The translations under genes were made by a program, and so were the position numbers. 64,000 nt of DNA, from NCBI RefSeq assembly GCF_004139715.1, contig NZ_CP035544.1:372001-436000 (forward strand), written 5' to 3'. The notes beneath the pieces are model-generated. The model was not told the origin of the DNA. It made no database searches and was given only the letters and a program-made list of their open reading frames with translations. Positions 26,847 to 36,226 of the stretch are shown here, one piece after another. The DNA is from Muriicola soli. Its GTDB lineage: Bacteria; Bacteroidota; Bacteroidia; Flavobacteriales; Flavobacteriaceae. Numbering within the stretch: position 1 is the stretch's first letter; every line of letters starts with the position of its first letter.

Positions 26847-28028
26847 ATGAAAAAAGATGAGAACCAATTTGAGACAGATGCCATTAGGATACAGATGGAA
26901 CGATCTTCGTTTTTGGAACACTCTTCTCCAATTTACATGACTTCGAGTTTCGTATTTGAGGATGCCGAGGATATGCGGGCTTCCTTTGCCGAGGAAAAAG
27001 ACAGAACAATTTACTCGAGGTACGCTAACCCCAATAGTTCTGAGCTGATCGATAAAGTATGTGCCATGGAAGGAGCTGAGGCTGGTTTTGCCTTTGCTTC
27101 TGGAATGGCGGCCGTATTTTCAACCTTTGCTGCCCTTTTGGAAAGTGGTGCTCACATCCTTTCTGCACGCAGGATTTTTGGCTCAACACATTCCCTTTTC
27201 ACGGGAGTTTTTCCTAAATGGAAGATTTCGCATACGTATTTTGAGTTGGAAGATCTCGATACTCTTGAGGAGCTGATAACTCCGGCGACCAGAGTCATTT
27301 ACGCAGAATCTCCGACTAATCCCGGTGTGGATCTTGTGGATCTGGGTCGACTAGGAGATTTCGCGAAAAAACACAATTTGCTTTTTATTGTAGATAATTG
27401 TTTTGCTACCCCATATTTGCAACAACCCTTAAAATTTGGGGCAGACCTCGTTATTCATTCGGGCACAAAGCTCATGGACGGGCAGGGAAGGGTATTGGCA
27501 GGGATAACTGTTGGACGTGCTGACCTGATTGACAAGATTTATCGTTTTGCACGGATCTCCGGTCCTGCTTTGTCGCCTTTTAATGCCTGGCTGCTTTCAC
27601 GCAGTCTCGAAACCCTCGCCATTAGGATTGACAGACATTGTAGTAATGCACTTAAACTGGCAGAGTATCTTGAGAAGCAAAAGCAAGTGAACTGGGTAAA
27701 ATACCCCTTTCTTCCATCTCATCCTCAATTTAACCTTGCCAGGAAACAGATGAAGGCAGGAGGTTGCGTAGTAGCCTTTGAGATAAGTGGTGGTGCAGAG
27801 GCGGGAAAAAAGTTCTTTGACGCTATAGAATTGCTCTCCCTTTCAGCCAATTTAGGGGATTCGCGTAGCATTGTAACCCATCCTGCTTCTACGACGCACA
27901 GTAAACTATCCGAGGAGGAACGGCAGGCGAGTGGTATCAGTCCCGGCCTTGTGAGGATCTCAGTAGGCCTGGAACACATTGATGACATTATCAGGGATAT
28001 CTCCCGAGCTTTGGATAAATCCTGCTGA
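26847..28028 (+). CDS. metZ: O-succinyl/acetyl-homoserine sulfhydrylase (trans-sulfuration family)
   Basis: 393-residue PLP enzyme of the Cys/Met metabolism family. Motifs: YSRYANPNSSELIDKVCAMEGAE, FASGMAAVFSTFAAL, AESPTNPGVDLVDL, and the PLP lysine in VIHSGTKLMDGQGRV. The long LVRISVGLEHIDDI end is family-typical. It closely resembles MetZ-type O-succinylhomoserine sulfhydrylases, but the neighbouring MetX-like domain is of the acetyltransferase type, so the acyl donor may be acetyl. Exact substrate (sulfide or cysteine) cannot be decided. Starts 16 bases after the fusion gene, same operon. Confidence 0.85.
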   Translation: MKKDENQFETDAIRIQMERSSFLEHSSPIYMTSSFVFEDAEDMRASFAEEKDRTIYSRYANPNSSELIDKVCAMEGAEAGFAFASGMAAVFSTFAALLESGAHILSARRIFGSTHSLFTGVFPKWKISHTYFELEDLDTLEELITPATRVIYAESPTNPGVDLVDLGRLGDFAKKHNLLFIVDNCFATPYLQQPLKFGADLVIHSGTKLMDGQGRVLAGITVGRADLIDKIYRFARISGPALSPFNAWLLSRSLETLAIRIDRHCSNALKLAEYLEKQKQVNWVKYPFLPSHPQFNLARKQMKAGGCVVAFEISGGAEAGKKFFDAIELLSLSANLGDSRSIVTHPASTTHSKLSEEERQASGISPGLVRISVGLEHIDDIIRDISRALDKSC

Positions 28029-28062
28029 GGTTGGATTCGGCACTTTTCGCTATCTTAGCTTT

Positions 28063-28473
28063 ATGCTTTCCAAAAAGACCAAGTACGGCTTAAAAGCCCT
28101 GACTTTCCTGGCAAAACAAGACAAAAAGGATCCTATCCCAATTGCGGAAATTGCTGATCGGGAAAATATTTCCCAAAAATTCCTGGAGAGCATTTTACTT
28201 TCCCTGAGGCGAACCGGTTATCTCGGATCAAAAAAAGGAAAAGGAGGTGGGTACTATCTCATCAAAGACCCCTCTGAAATCCCTATGACTACCGTGATGC
28301 GGGTTTTGGAAGGTCCTATTGCCATGGTGTCCTGTGTCAGTCTTAATTTCTATGAAAAATGTGAGGATTGCCCGGATGAACAAAGCTGCTCCGTACATAA
28401 ACTGATGCTAAAAGTCAGGGATAGTGCCCTTGAAGTCTATCGGCATACCACCCTTGCCGATCTTTTGTCCTAA
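28063..28473 (+). CDS. Rrf2-family transcriptional regulator
   Basis: 136-residue DNA-binding regulator. Winged helix: MLSKKTKYGLKALTFLAKQD, ENISQKFLESILLSLRRTGYLGSKKGKGGGYYL. The C-terminal part has four cysteines, CVSLNFYEKCEDCPDEQSC, spaced for an iron-sulfur cluster or redox switch as in IscR/NsrR-type members; CymR-like members sense cysteine status instead. ATG 28063 is chosen because an upstream extension would overlap metZ. Between metZ and cysH, so control of sulfur assimilation is likely. Confidence 0.88.
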   Translation: MLSKKTKYGLKALTFLAKQDKKDPIPIAEIADRENISQKFLESILLSLRRTGYLGSKKGKGGGYYLIKDPSEIPMTTVMRVLEGPIAMVSCVSLNFYEKCEDCPDEQSCSVHKLMLKVRDSALEVYRHTTLADLLS

Positions 28474-28606
28474 AGATACCTGACAGAATTCTCCATCTTA
28501 CTGTAATATTTTTAATTATTTAGTCTGGTTTTTATTAATCTAGTAAAATTGTAGGGTAAATAGAATATTTATTAGGATTGATGGTTATTAGATAAGATAG
28601 AAAATG

Positions 28607-28614
28607 TACTTTTG
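28607..28614 (+). promoter_or_regulatory. Possible -7 promoter element for cysH
   Basis: TACTTTTG matches TAnnTTTG, 55 bases before the cysH ATG, in an AT-rich 196-base gap after the Rrf2 gene. A TTG lies 26 bases upstream, farther than usual. Confidence 0.4.
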
Positions 28615-28669
28615 GTTATCCTATTAAAACAATGGGCTAAGTATCAAATCCTACTGAACCTAAATTTTC

Positions 28670-29296
28670 ATGATTTTTACGGAAAAACATCTGGAACATC
28701 TCAATGCTCAATTCAGAGGTATTCCAACTGAAGAAATAATTGCCTGGGCCCTGGAATATGCGAGAAGACCAATACTTACTACAAACTTCGGACCTTATTC
28801 GTCTACACTCCTCCATGCCGTTACGGAGGTTAAAAGTGATGTACCGGTAATCTGGTGTGATACGGGCTACAATACAGTGGCCACATACAAGCACGCCGAA
28901 AAGGTGATGAAGCGGTTAGAACTCGATATGAGAATCTACGTGCCCAAACAAACCCGTGCCAGGCGAGACGTATTAATGGGCGAACCCTCAGTTGATGATC
29001 CCAAACACGCCGACTTTGCTGAGCAGGTGAAATTAGAACCCTTCCGACGTGCGATGAAAGAGCATCAGCCCGATGTATGGTTTGCCAATATCCGTAAAGG
29101 TCAGACGCAGTATCGCGATACCCTGGATATACTGAGCATTAGCAAGGAAGGAATTTTAAAGGTGAGTCCTTTTTATCACTATTCTGAAATGCAACTAAGG
29201 ATTTATCTGAAACAGTTTCAGCTCCCTAATGAAATGGATTATTTTGATCCTACCAAGGTTTTACAACATCGGGAGTGCGGTATTCATCTCTCGTAA
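28670..29296 (+). CDS. cysH: Phosphoadenosine phosphosulfate (PAPS/APS) reductase family protein
   Basis: Reduces activated sulfate to sulfite in assimilatory sulfate reduction. 208 residues. Adenine-nucleotide pyrophosphatase-like fold: LTTNFGPYSSTLLHAVTEV loop, VIWCDTGYNTVATYKHAEKV, and C-terminal ECGIHLS with the catalytic cysteine. The extra CC and CXXC cysteines that bind the 4Fe-4S cluster of APS reductases are not present, so PAPS is the more likely substrate. cysD/cysN and sulfite reductase genes are not in the window. Follows an Rrf2 regulator. Confidence 0.88.
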   Translation: MIFTEKHLEHLNAQFRGIPTEEIIAWALEYARRPILTTNFGPYSSTLLHAVTEVKSDVPVIWCDTGYNTVATYKHAEKVMKRLELDMRIYVPKQTRARRDVLMGEPSVDDPKHADFAEQVKLEPFRRAMKEHQPDVWFANIRKGQTQYRDTLDILSISKEGILKVSPFYHYSEMQLRIYLKQFQLPNEMDYFDPTKVLQHRECGIHLS

Positions 29297-29344
29297 TTAC
29301 CGCACTTTTCCCCACTGAATAGGTTTAAAAAGTGGACAATTTCC

Positions 29345-29375
29345 TTGTATTTCACTGCAGAGTGACCTTTCTTTG
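29345..29375 (+). promoter_or_regulatory. Possible promoter of the metH-metF transcript
   Basis: TTG at 29345 and TTTCTTTG at 29368-29375 (7 of 8 to TAnnTTTG) are spaced 20 bases, 29 bases before the second SAM-I aptamer. Confidence 0.4.
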
Positions 29376-29403
29376 TTACAGTTCATTAACTCACTGAAAA
29401 TAA

Positions 29404-29507
29404 GTTATCAAGAAAGGTGGAGGGACTAGACCCGCTGAAACCTTAGCAACCCTTTAGACTGTAAAGAAGGTGCTACATTCTATCACGCTGTATGCGGGAC
29501 AGATAAC
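29404..29507 (+). promoter_or_regulatory. SAM-I (S-box) riboswitch upstream of metH
   Basis: Same conserved elements as the copy at 21.9 kb: GTTATC, AAGAAAGGTGGAGGGACTAG, CTGAAACCTTAGCAACC, short variable hairpin, GGTGCTACATTCTATC, and GACAGATAAC. A short AGGGC-ATA-GCCCT hairpin (29516-29528) followed by four T comes right after P1 and could be the terminator arm. Controls the methionine synthase halves and metF according to SAM level. Confidence 0.93.
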
Positions 29508-29601
29508 AAACGCTTAGGGCATAGCCCTTTTCCTTCCTCTTGATAGATATTCGATTTTCGGTTGTAAGACCGTAGATCTAAGGTGTATTACGATAACATT
29601 T

Positions 29602-30603
29602 ATGGCTTTAATCGAAGACATAGTACAAGAACGTATCCTCATATTAGATGGGGCGATGGGGACCATGCTGCAACAGTATCAATTTACAGAAGCAGATTTT
29701 AGGGCCGATCGTTTTAGGGAATGGCCGCATCCCTTGCAGGGCAACAACGATCTACTTTCTCTTACCCAGCCAAAGGCTATTGCGGAAATCCATAGAAAAT
29801 ACTTTGCTGCCGGAGCTGATATTGTTGAAACAAATACATTTTCATCAACTTCAGTGGCCATGGCAGACTACCACATGCAGGACCTGGTCTATGAAATGAA
29901 TTTTGAATCGGCTCGTATTGCAAAAGAGGTTGCTATTGAATTTACTGAGAAAGAACCACAAAAGCCAAGGTTTGTGGCCGGTAGCATAGGTCCTACCAAC
30001 AAAACAGCCAGCATGTCACCTGATGTTAATGATCCCGGCTTTCGGGCGATCTCCTTTGATGCCCTGAGACAGTCCTATCATGAACAAGCTGCGGCTTTGC
30101 TAGACGGAGGTGTGGATGTGCTTCTCGTTGAAACGATTTTTGATACCCTGAATGCGAAAGCGGCTTTGTTTGCCATTGAAGAACTTAAGGAAGAACGCGG
30201 TATCAACATACCGGTGATGATCAGTGGTACCATCACTGATGCCTCAGGACGGACCTTATCCGGACAGACTGCAGAATCCTTCTTAATTTCTATTTCTCAT
30301 ATTCCCTTCCTGTCTGTTGGCTTTAACTGTGCCTTAGGCGCCAGTCAGTTGGTTCCACATCTTCAGGTCCTGGCCGCGAAGACTTCCTTCGCTGTATCAG
30401 CCCATCCCAATGCAGGTCTGCCCAATGCTTTTGGGGAATACGATCAGAGTCCAGAGGAAATGGCTGTCCAAATAAGGGAGTATCTAGATAAAAACCTGAT
30501 CAACATCGTAGGGGGCTGTTGTGGCACAACACCTGATCATATTAGGGCAATCGCTGTGGTAGCCAGGGAATACGAACCGAGAAAATGTCTGCTGGCGGTA
30601 TGA
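29602..30603 (+). CDS. metH: Methionine synthase, homocysteine-binding part (separate protein)
   Basis: N-terminal homocysteine S-methyltransferase module of B12-dependent methionine synthase, encoded on its own as is usual in flavobacteria. 333 residues: [33 protein letters not shown], the catalytic Zn ligand in [13 protein letters not shown] and the Cys pair [11 protein letters not shown]. It ends where the pterin-binding part begins, and its stop overlaps the next start by four bases (ATGA). The enzyme needs the second gene for folate and B12. Confidence 0.92.
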   Translation: MALIEDIVQERILILDGAMGTMLQQYQFTEADFRADRFREWPHPLQGNNDLLSLTQPKAIAEIHRKYFAAGADIVETNTFSSTSVAMADYHMQDLVYEMNFESARIAKEVAIEFTEKEPQKPRFVAGSIGPTNKTASMSPDVNDPGFRAISFDALRQSYHEQAAALLDGGVDVLLVETIFDTLNAKAALFAIEELKEERGINIPVMISGTITDASGRTLSGQTAESFLISISHIPFLSVGFNCALGASQLVPHLQVLAAKTSFAVSAHPNAGLPNAFGEYDQSPEEMAVQIREYLDKNLINIVGGCCGTTPDHIRAIAVVAREYEPRKCLLAV

Positions 30604-33341
30604 AAGATCATCAGTTACATAAGCTGCAAGGCCAGTCTTCAATCCAAACTTCAGCAGAGGTAGGGGAGGAATGCAGGCCGTTAAAACTTTCCGGACTGGA
30701 GCCATTAGTAATTACCCACGAAAGCAATTTTGTCAATGTGGGGGAACGTACAAATGTGGCAGGTTCCAGGAAATTCCTCCGTCTGATAAAAGAGGAAAAT
30801 TTTGAGGAAGCTGTTGAAATTGCAAGACATCAGGTGGAAGGCGGGGCCCAGATCATCGATGTGAATATGGATGACGGACTCATTGACGGGAAGGAAGCAA
30901 TGGTGAAGTTTCTAAATCTGATTTTGGCAGAGCCCGATATTGCCAGGGTACCCATTATGATCGACAGTTCAAAATGGGAAATCATTGAAGCCGGACTACA
31001 GGTAGTACAGGGAAAATGCGTGGTAAATTCCATCAGTCTGAAAGAAGGGGAAAAAGAATTTATACACCAGGCAAAATTGATAAGGCGTTACGGGGCTGCA
31101 GTAATCATTATGGCTTTTGATGAACAAGGCCAGGCCGACAGCTATGAAAGACGAATTGAGATCGCAAAAAGATCTTATAAGATTCTGGTTGATCAGCTGA
31201 AATTCCCTCCCGAAGACATCATTTTTGATCTTAATGTCTTTCCCGTAGCAACAGGAATGGAGGAGCATAAAAGCAATGCGGTGGACTTTATTGAGGCAAC
31301 TCGCTGGGTGCGGAATAACCTGCCTCATTGTAGTGTGAGCGGAGGTGTCAGTAATGTATCTTTTAGTTTCAGAGGGAACAATACGGTGAGGGAAGCCATG
31401 CATTCGGTCTTTCTTTATCACGCTATCAAAGCGGGAATGAATATGGGTATTGTTAATCCTACCCTACTGGAAGTATATGATGATATTCCTCAGGACCTGC
31501 TTGAACATATTGAAGATGTGATCCTCAACAGAAAACCAGATGCTACGGAAAGGCTCTTAGATTTTGCAGAGAAGGTGGTAGGGAAAAAGCGCTTGAACAA
31601 AAAGGATTTGAGCTGGAGGGAGGATTCGCTTCAGGACAGGATCACGAGGGCTTTGGTCAAAGGAATAGACGAATTTATCATTGAAGATGTTGAAGAGGCT
31701 AGGAAAAGCTCAGAAAAGCCTATCGAAGTTATCGAGGGGCTTTTAATGACCGGGATGAACGTGGTTGGGGATCTCTTTGGGAGCGGGAAAATGTTCCTGC
31801 CTCAGGTAGTAAAGTCGGCCAGAGTCATGAAAAAGGCAGTAGCCTACCTTACGCCCTTTATTGAGGCATCTCAGGAAGAATCTACCCGCGGATCTGCGGG
31901 GAAAATACTTATGGCAACGGTCAAGGGAGATGTACATGACATCGGGAAGAATATCGTTAGCGTAGTCCTCGCCTGTAACAATTACGAGATTATTGACCTG
32001 GGAGTTATGGTTCCGCCCGAAAAGATCATCCAAAAAGCCAAAGAACATCAGGTAGATATTATCGGTTTAAGCGGATTAATAACTCCTTCTTTGGATGAAA
32101 TGGTCTTTCTGGCAAAAGAAATGGAGCTACAGAATTTCAAGATCCCCTTACTCATAGGAGGGGCTACCACGAGTAAGGCCCATACGGCGGTCAAGATTGA
32201 TCCTCAATACAGGGCAGCAGTGGTACATGTCAACGATGCATCCAGAGCGGTTACGGTCGTAGGCGATCTCTTGCAGAAAGACCACTCAGAAGGATATAAA
32301 AACGAGTTGAAATTGACTTATGCCAGTTTTAGGGATAATTTTTTGGGCAGAGGCAGGAAAAAGACTTATCTCAGTTTAGAAGAAGCACGGAGGAATAAAT
32401 TGGTGCTGTCCTGGAATGGATCTGAGATTAGAAAACCTAAAGAGCCGGGGATTCACCTGCTGAAGGAGTTAGATCTCAATCTTCTTAGGCCTTATATCGA
32501 CTGGACGCCGTTTTTCAGAAGCTGGGATCTTCATGGAAAATATCCGGCCATCCTTAAAGATGAGGTAGTTGGCGAACAGGCCACCAGCCTGTTTGAAGAT
32601 GCTAAGCATATGTTGAATACCATCATTGAAAAGAAACTCTTGACAGCGAAGGCAGTTTTTGGCCTGTTTCCGGCAAATGCTATTGATAAAGACGATATTG
32701 AGGTTCAGCTAAAAGAAAGGAAAGAATCATATGTCTTTAGGACATTGAGACAGCAACTAAAGAAAAAGCAGGGGGTACCCTATCTCGCCCTGGCCGATTA
32801 TATTGCCCCTAAGTCGTCAGGAATTAAGGATTTTATAGGTTGTTTTTGTGTTACTGCAGGATTTGGTTCGGAAGAACTTGCAAGGCAGTACGAAGATTCC
32901 CTCGATGATTACAATGCCATCATGGTAAAGGCTTTGGCTGATCGATTAGCAGAGGCATTCGCAGAGTATCTGCACAGGGAAGTCAGAATTCATTACTGGG
33001 GCTACGCCGGGCGAGAATTACTCACCAACGAAGAACTGATTCGTGAGGAATATAAAGGCATCAGACCCGCCCCAGGATATCCTGCATGTCCAGATCACCT
33101 GGAGAAGAAAACCATCTGGGAAATTTTAAAGGTAGAGGAAAACATCGGAGTGAAATTAACTGAAAGCCTTGCAATGTGGCCCTCAGCAAGCGTGAGTGGA
33201 TACTATTTTGCCCATCCTGACGCCAGGTATTTTGGCGTGGGTAAAATAACACAGGATCAATTATCAGACTACGCTGAACGAAAAGGAATTTCTTTGGAGG
33301 ATGCAAGGAAGTGGTTGTCGCCAAACCTGGTGAATGAATAA
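30600..33341 (+). CDS. metH: Methionine synthase, pterin/B12/reactivation part
   Basis: 913 residues. Pterin-binding domain ([38 protein letters not shown]), helical cap, cobalamin-binding domain with [14 protein letters not shown] (lower cobalt ligand His), [13 protein letters not shown] and [14 protein letters not shown], and the SAM-dependent reactivation domain ([21 protein letters not shown]). Transfers methyl from methyl-THF to B12 and on to homocysteine bound by the other subunit. ATG 30600 gives the ATGA overlap with the first half; ATG 30585 would add five residues. Between the start and the domain is an unusual ~25-residue linker. Confidence 0.93.
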   Translation: MKDHQLHKLQGQSSIQTSAEVGEECRPLKLSGLEPLVITHESNFVNVGERTNVAGSRKFLRLIKEENFEEAVEIARHQVEGGAQIIDVNMDDGLIDGKEAMVKFLNLILAEPDIARVPIMIDSSKWEIIEAGLQVVQGKCVVNSISLKEGEKEFIHQAKLIRRYGAAVIIMAFDEQGQADSYERRIEIAKRSYKILVDQLKFPPEDIIFDLNVFPVATGMEEHKSNAVDFIEATRWVRNNLPHCSVSGGVSNVSFSFRGNNTVREAMHSVFLYHAIKAGMNMGIVNPTLLEVYDDIPQDLLEHIEDVILNRKPDATERLLDFAEKVVGKKRLNKKDLSWREDSLQDRITRALVKGIDEFIIEDVEEARKSSEKPIEVIEGLLMTGMNVVGDLFGSGKMFLPQVVKSARVMKKAVAYLTPFIEASQEESTRGSAGKILMATVKGDVHDIGKNIVSVVLACNNYEIIDLGVMVPPEKIIQKAKEHQVDIIGLSGLITPSLDEMVFLAKEMELQNFKIPLLIGGATTSKAHTAVKIDPQYRAAVVHVNDASRAVTVVGDLLQKDHSEGYKNELKLTYASFRDNFLGRGRKKTYLSLEEARRNKLVLSWNGSEIRKPKEPGIHLLKELDLNLLRPYIDWTPFFRSWDLHGKYPAILKDEVVGEQATSLFEDAKHMLNTIIEKKLLTAKAVFGLFPANAIDKDDIEVQLKERKESYVFRTLRQQLKKKQGVPYLALADYIAPKSSGIKDFIGCFCVTAGFGSEELARQYEDSLDDYNAIMVKALADRLAEAFAEYLHREVRIHYWGYAGRELLTNEELIREEYKGIRPAPGYPACPDHLEKKTIWEILKVEENIGVKLTESLAMWPSASVSGYYFAHPDARYFGVGKITQDQLSDYAERKGISLEDARKWLSPNLVNE

Positions 33342-33352
33342 ATGTACAGAGA

Positions 33353-34306
33353 ATGAAAGTAACCGAACACATAAAAAGAGCTAAGGGTAATACCCTGTTT
33401 TCATTTGAGATCATTCCGCCTGTCAAGGGCAGAAGTATTCAGGAGCTCTATGACAATATTGACCCACTGATGGAGTTCAAGCCTCCCTTTATCGACGTCA
33501 CCACCTCCAGAGAAGAATACGTTTACATAGACCGGGATGGTTTATTCGATAAAAAACTAACCAGGATGCGTCCGGGAACTGTCGGTATTTGTGCCTCCAT
33601 AAAACACAAATACGACGTGGATACCATTCCTCATGTACTCTGCGGAGGATTTACTCGCGAAGAAACAGAATACCTGCTGGTAGACTGTCATTATCTTGGG
33701 ATAGATAATGTAATGGCTTTACGCGGAGATGCTTTAAAAGAAGAACAGTATTTTGAGCCCACAAAGGGAGGACATCAATACGCTTCAGACCTGGTTGTCC
33801 AGATCAAAAATCTCAATAAGGGGCAGTACCTCCACGAAGTGATTGAAACAGATAATTGTTCTGATTTTTGTATCGGGGTTGCAGGATATCCTGAAAAACA
33901 CATGGAGGCCCCCTCGATGAAAACCGACCTGAAATGGCTGAAAAAAAAGGTTGACCTCGGAGCAGAGTACATCGTAACGCAAATGTTTTTTGACAATCAA
34001 AAGTATTTCGACTTTGTAAAGGCGGCGCGTGAAGCAGGAATAAATGTGCCGATTATTCCCGGAATCAAGCCCATAGCAATAAAGCGGCATCTGCAACTGC
34101 TGCCCCAGGTTTTCCGTATCGATCTGCCACAAGAACTAATCGAAGAAGTGGAGAAATGCAGCTCTAATAAGGAGGTGAGAAAGGTGGGTATAGAATGGAC
34201 CATTTATCAGTCAAAAGAACTCAAGAAAGCCGGGGCGCCCGTATTACACTATTATTCTATGGGGAAGAGTGACAATATCAGGGAGATTGCCAAAGCAATA
34301 TTTTGA
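33353..34306 (+). CDS. metF: Methylenetetrahydrofolate reductase
   Basis: FAD enzyme that makes methyl-tetrahydrofolate for MetH. 317 residues. Features: TLFSFEIIPPVKGRSIQEL, ALRGDAL, GVAGYPEKHMEAPS, KVDLGAEYIVTQMFFDNQKYFDFV, VPIIPGIKPI. 11 bases behind metH and so under the second SAM-I riboswitch. Completes the remethylation path. Confidence 0.95.
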   Translation: MKVTEHIKRAKGNTLFSFEIIPPVKGRSIQELYDNIDPLMEFKPPFIDVTTSREEYVYIDRDGLFDKKLTRMRPGTVGICASIKHKYDVDTIPHVLCGGFTREETEYLLVDCHYLGIDNVMALRGDALKEEQYFEPTKGGHQYASDLVVQIKNLNKGQYLHEVIETDNCSDFCIGVAGYPEKHMEAPSMKTDLKWLKKKVDLGAEYIVTQMFFDNQKYFDFVKAAREAGINVPIIPGIKPIAIKRHLQLLPQVFRIDLPQELIEEVEKCSSNKEVRKVGIEWTIYQSKELKKAGAPVLHYYSMGKSDNIREIAKAIF

Positions 34307-34363
34307 TTTTGGTCTGATACATTCGAAAAATACCCAGCCTAATTATTCCTATTTTTATCCCCC

Positions 34364-35461
34364 ATGAAAACCTTGAGTTTATTATTCTGCCTACTATGCG
34401 CCTCGATATGCCTTGCACAGAAGGAAAAGGACCCCGTTCACTGGAATATGGATGTTACTCCGTTTTACGGTTCTATTCTCTTGCATAATACCGATATCTC
34501 CCATTTGATAAGGGAACATCCGTCAGGGGTGATCCTGGGTTTCAACAAGCAGACTTTTGGTTATGAAGGTTGGGAAGCTCCTTTCAATTTCCCTGACACC
34601 GGATTTTCCGTGGTATACCAGGACATGAATAATAGCACGCTGGGGCATAATTTGGGTGTTTACCTGCACTATAATTTCTACCTGTTGCGACGTAATCTGC
34701 AATTCAGGATAGGGCAGGGGATTGCTTACAATACCAATCCCTACGATAAAGAGGAGAATTTCAGGAATAATGCCTATGGTTCTCATCTGATGAGTTCTAC
34801 ATTTTTGGTCTTTAATTATCACAGGCCCAGGATTTATAAAAACCTGGGGTTTAAGGCTGGAATATCTCTGATCCATTATTCCAATGCCAACGTAAAAGCT
34901 CCCAATACGTCCACAAATACTTTCGCCTTTAATGCCGGACTGACTTACAATCTCAGTGGAAATGGGGATACCGAGTTTATCGCGATAGAGAAAGCTGCTA
35001 TTGATGAATCTGTCAGGATGAATCTGGTCTTCAGGACCGGAATCAATGAAAGTGACGTTATAAATACAGGGCAATATCCCTTTTATATCTTTTCGGCTTA
35101 TGCCGATAAACGCCTGGGCAAACTAAGTGCTATTCAATTGGGAACAGACGTATTTTACTCTAATTTCCTCAAAGAATTGATCAGGTTTCAATCGGTCTCC
35201 TTCCCCGAACTCGAGGTAGATCCCACTACAGATTTTAAAAGAGTCGGGATATTTATAGGTCATGAATTGTTTATCCACAAGCTCAGTGTGATCACGCAAC
35301 TGGGATATTATGTGTATTACCCTTTCGATTTCGAAGGTCGTGTCTACAACAGAGTAGGAGTGAAGCGATATTTTGGGGATAAGTGGTTTGCAGCCTTGAG
35401 TCTCAAATCACATGCCGCCAAGGCTGAGGCCGTTGAATTGGGAATAGGAATCAGATTATGA
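34364..35461 (+). CDS. PagL-like acyloxyacyl hydrolase family outer-membrane protein
   Basis: 365 residues with signal peptide (MKTLSLLFCLLCASICLAQ) and beta-strand-rich body. The segment GISLIHYSNANVKAPNTS resembles the His-Ser catalytic site of PagL-type lipid A 3-O-deacylases, and Bacteroidota relatives are named acyloxyacyl hydrolases. It is more than twice as long as PagL (about 150 residues), so extra barrel or domain sequence is present in the C-terminal third. Lipid A trimming is inferred, not shown. Overlaps the next gene by four bases. Confidence 0.7.
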   Translation: MKTLSLLFCLLCASICLAQKEKDPVHWNMDVTPFYGSILLHNTDISHLIREHPSGVILGFNKQTFGYEGWEAPFNFPDTGFSVVYQDMNNSTLGHNLGVYLHYNFYLLRRNLQFRIGQGIAYNTNPYDKEENFRNNAYGSHLMSSTFLVFNYHRPRIYKNLGFKAGISLIHYSNANVKAPNTSTNTFAFNAGLTYNLSGNGDTEFIAIEKAAIDESVRMNLVFRTGINESDVINTGQYPFYIFSAYADKRLGKLSAIQLGTDVFYSNFLKELIRFQSVSFPELEVDPTTDFKRVGIFIGHELFIHKLSVITQLGYYVYYPFDFEGRVYNRVGVKRYFGDKWFAALSLKSHAAKAEAVELGIGIRL

Positions 35462-36225
35462 AAAAAGTCGAGTTATTTAAATACTACCTACTAAGTATTA
35501 CCCTAATTTTTATGGGTTGCAGAGGAGAAAATGTGCCTGATTGTTTCCAGGGGGCCGGAGAACTTATCAGGGAAGAAGTTACCCTCGGTAATTTTGAAAG
35601 AATTATTGCCTTTGAAGGGGTACAACTCGTCGTGAGTTCGGGACCTCAACAACAAATTGTTATAGAAACAGGCGAGTCTTTAAGAAATGAGGTAAGCGCA
35701 ATAGTGGAAGACAACATCCTGATTTTGCGAAACGCCAATAATTGCAACCTCTTTAGAGAATACGGGCTTACTACCATTTATGTAACCTCCCCTAATATCA
35801 ATGAGATTCGAAGTAGTACGGGCTGGCCAATCCGTAGCGAAGGCGTACTGAATTTTCCGGATCTGACCCTCATTACCGAAAGCTTTAATAATCCGGAAAC
35901 GGAAACAACAGATGGTTCATTCGATCTCACTGTAAATAGTCAGAATCTGCAGTTGGTAGCGAATGGAATTGCTTATTTTAAGCTCAGTGGCAGTGTAGAG
36001 CGACTTAACGCCACAATTGCGGCAGGAGATTCCAGAATTGAAGCTGAAACCCTGCTGGCACAGGAAGTGATTGTCAATCACAGAGGGAGTAACGATATGC
36101 TTGTTAATCCGCAACAACTCCTCAGCGGTGTAATCAGGGGAACAGGTGACATTGTGAGTTTTAACCGGCCAGATTCGGTTGCAGTATCTATTTTATATCG
36201 CGGGAAATTGATTTACCGAGACTAA
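35458..36225 (+). CDS. Head-GIN domain (DUF2807) lipoprotein
   Basis: 255 residues. Lipoprotein signal with lipobox LIFMGC (Cys near residue 21). The rest is a parallel beta-helix-like DUF2807 repeat fold: LGNFERIIAFEGVQLVVSSG, VEDNILILRNANN, LTVNSQNLQLVANGIAYFKLSG. Members are secreted or anchored surface proteins of unknown function in Bacteroidota. Starts within the stop of the PagL-like gene and is followed after one base by a serine hydrolase, so the three form an operon. Confidence 0.8.
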   Translation: MKKVELFKYYLLSITLIFMGCRGENVPDCFQGAGELIREEVTLGNFERIIAFEGVQLVVSSGPQQQIVIETGESLRNEVSAIVEDNILILRNANNCNLFREYGLTTIYVTSPNINEIRSSTGWPIRSEGVLNFPDLTLITESFNNPETETTDGSFDLTVNSQNLQLVANGIAYFKLSGSVERLNATIAAGDSRIEAETLLAQEVIVNHRGSNDMLVNPQQLLSGVIRGTGDIVSFNRPDSVAVSILYRGKLIYRD

Positions 36226-36226
36226 T

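Noticed and set aside
28474-28669. AT-rich gap after the Rrf2 gene as a mobile-element scar or riboswitch
   Set aside because: I find no inverted repeats, direct repeats or aptamer core; only a promoter-like box before cysH.
29602-33341. The metH break as a fifth frameshift
   Set aside because: Related flavobacteria encode the homocysteine module separately, and the junction is a clean ATGA overlap with domains complete on both sides. I keep it as real.
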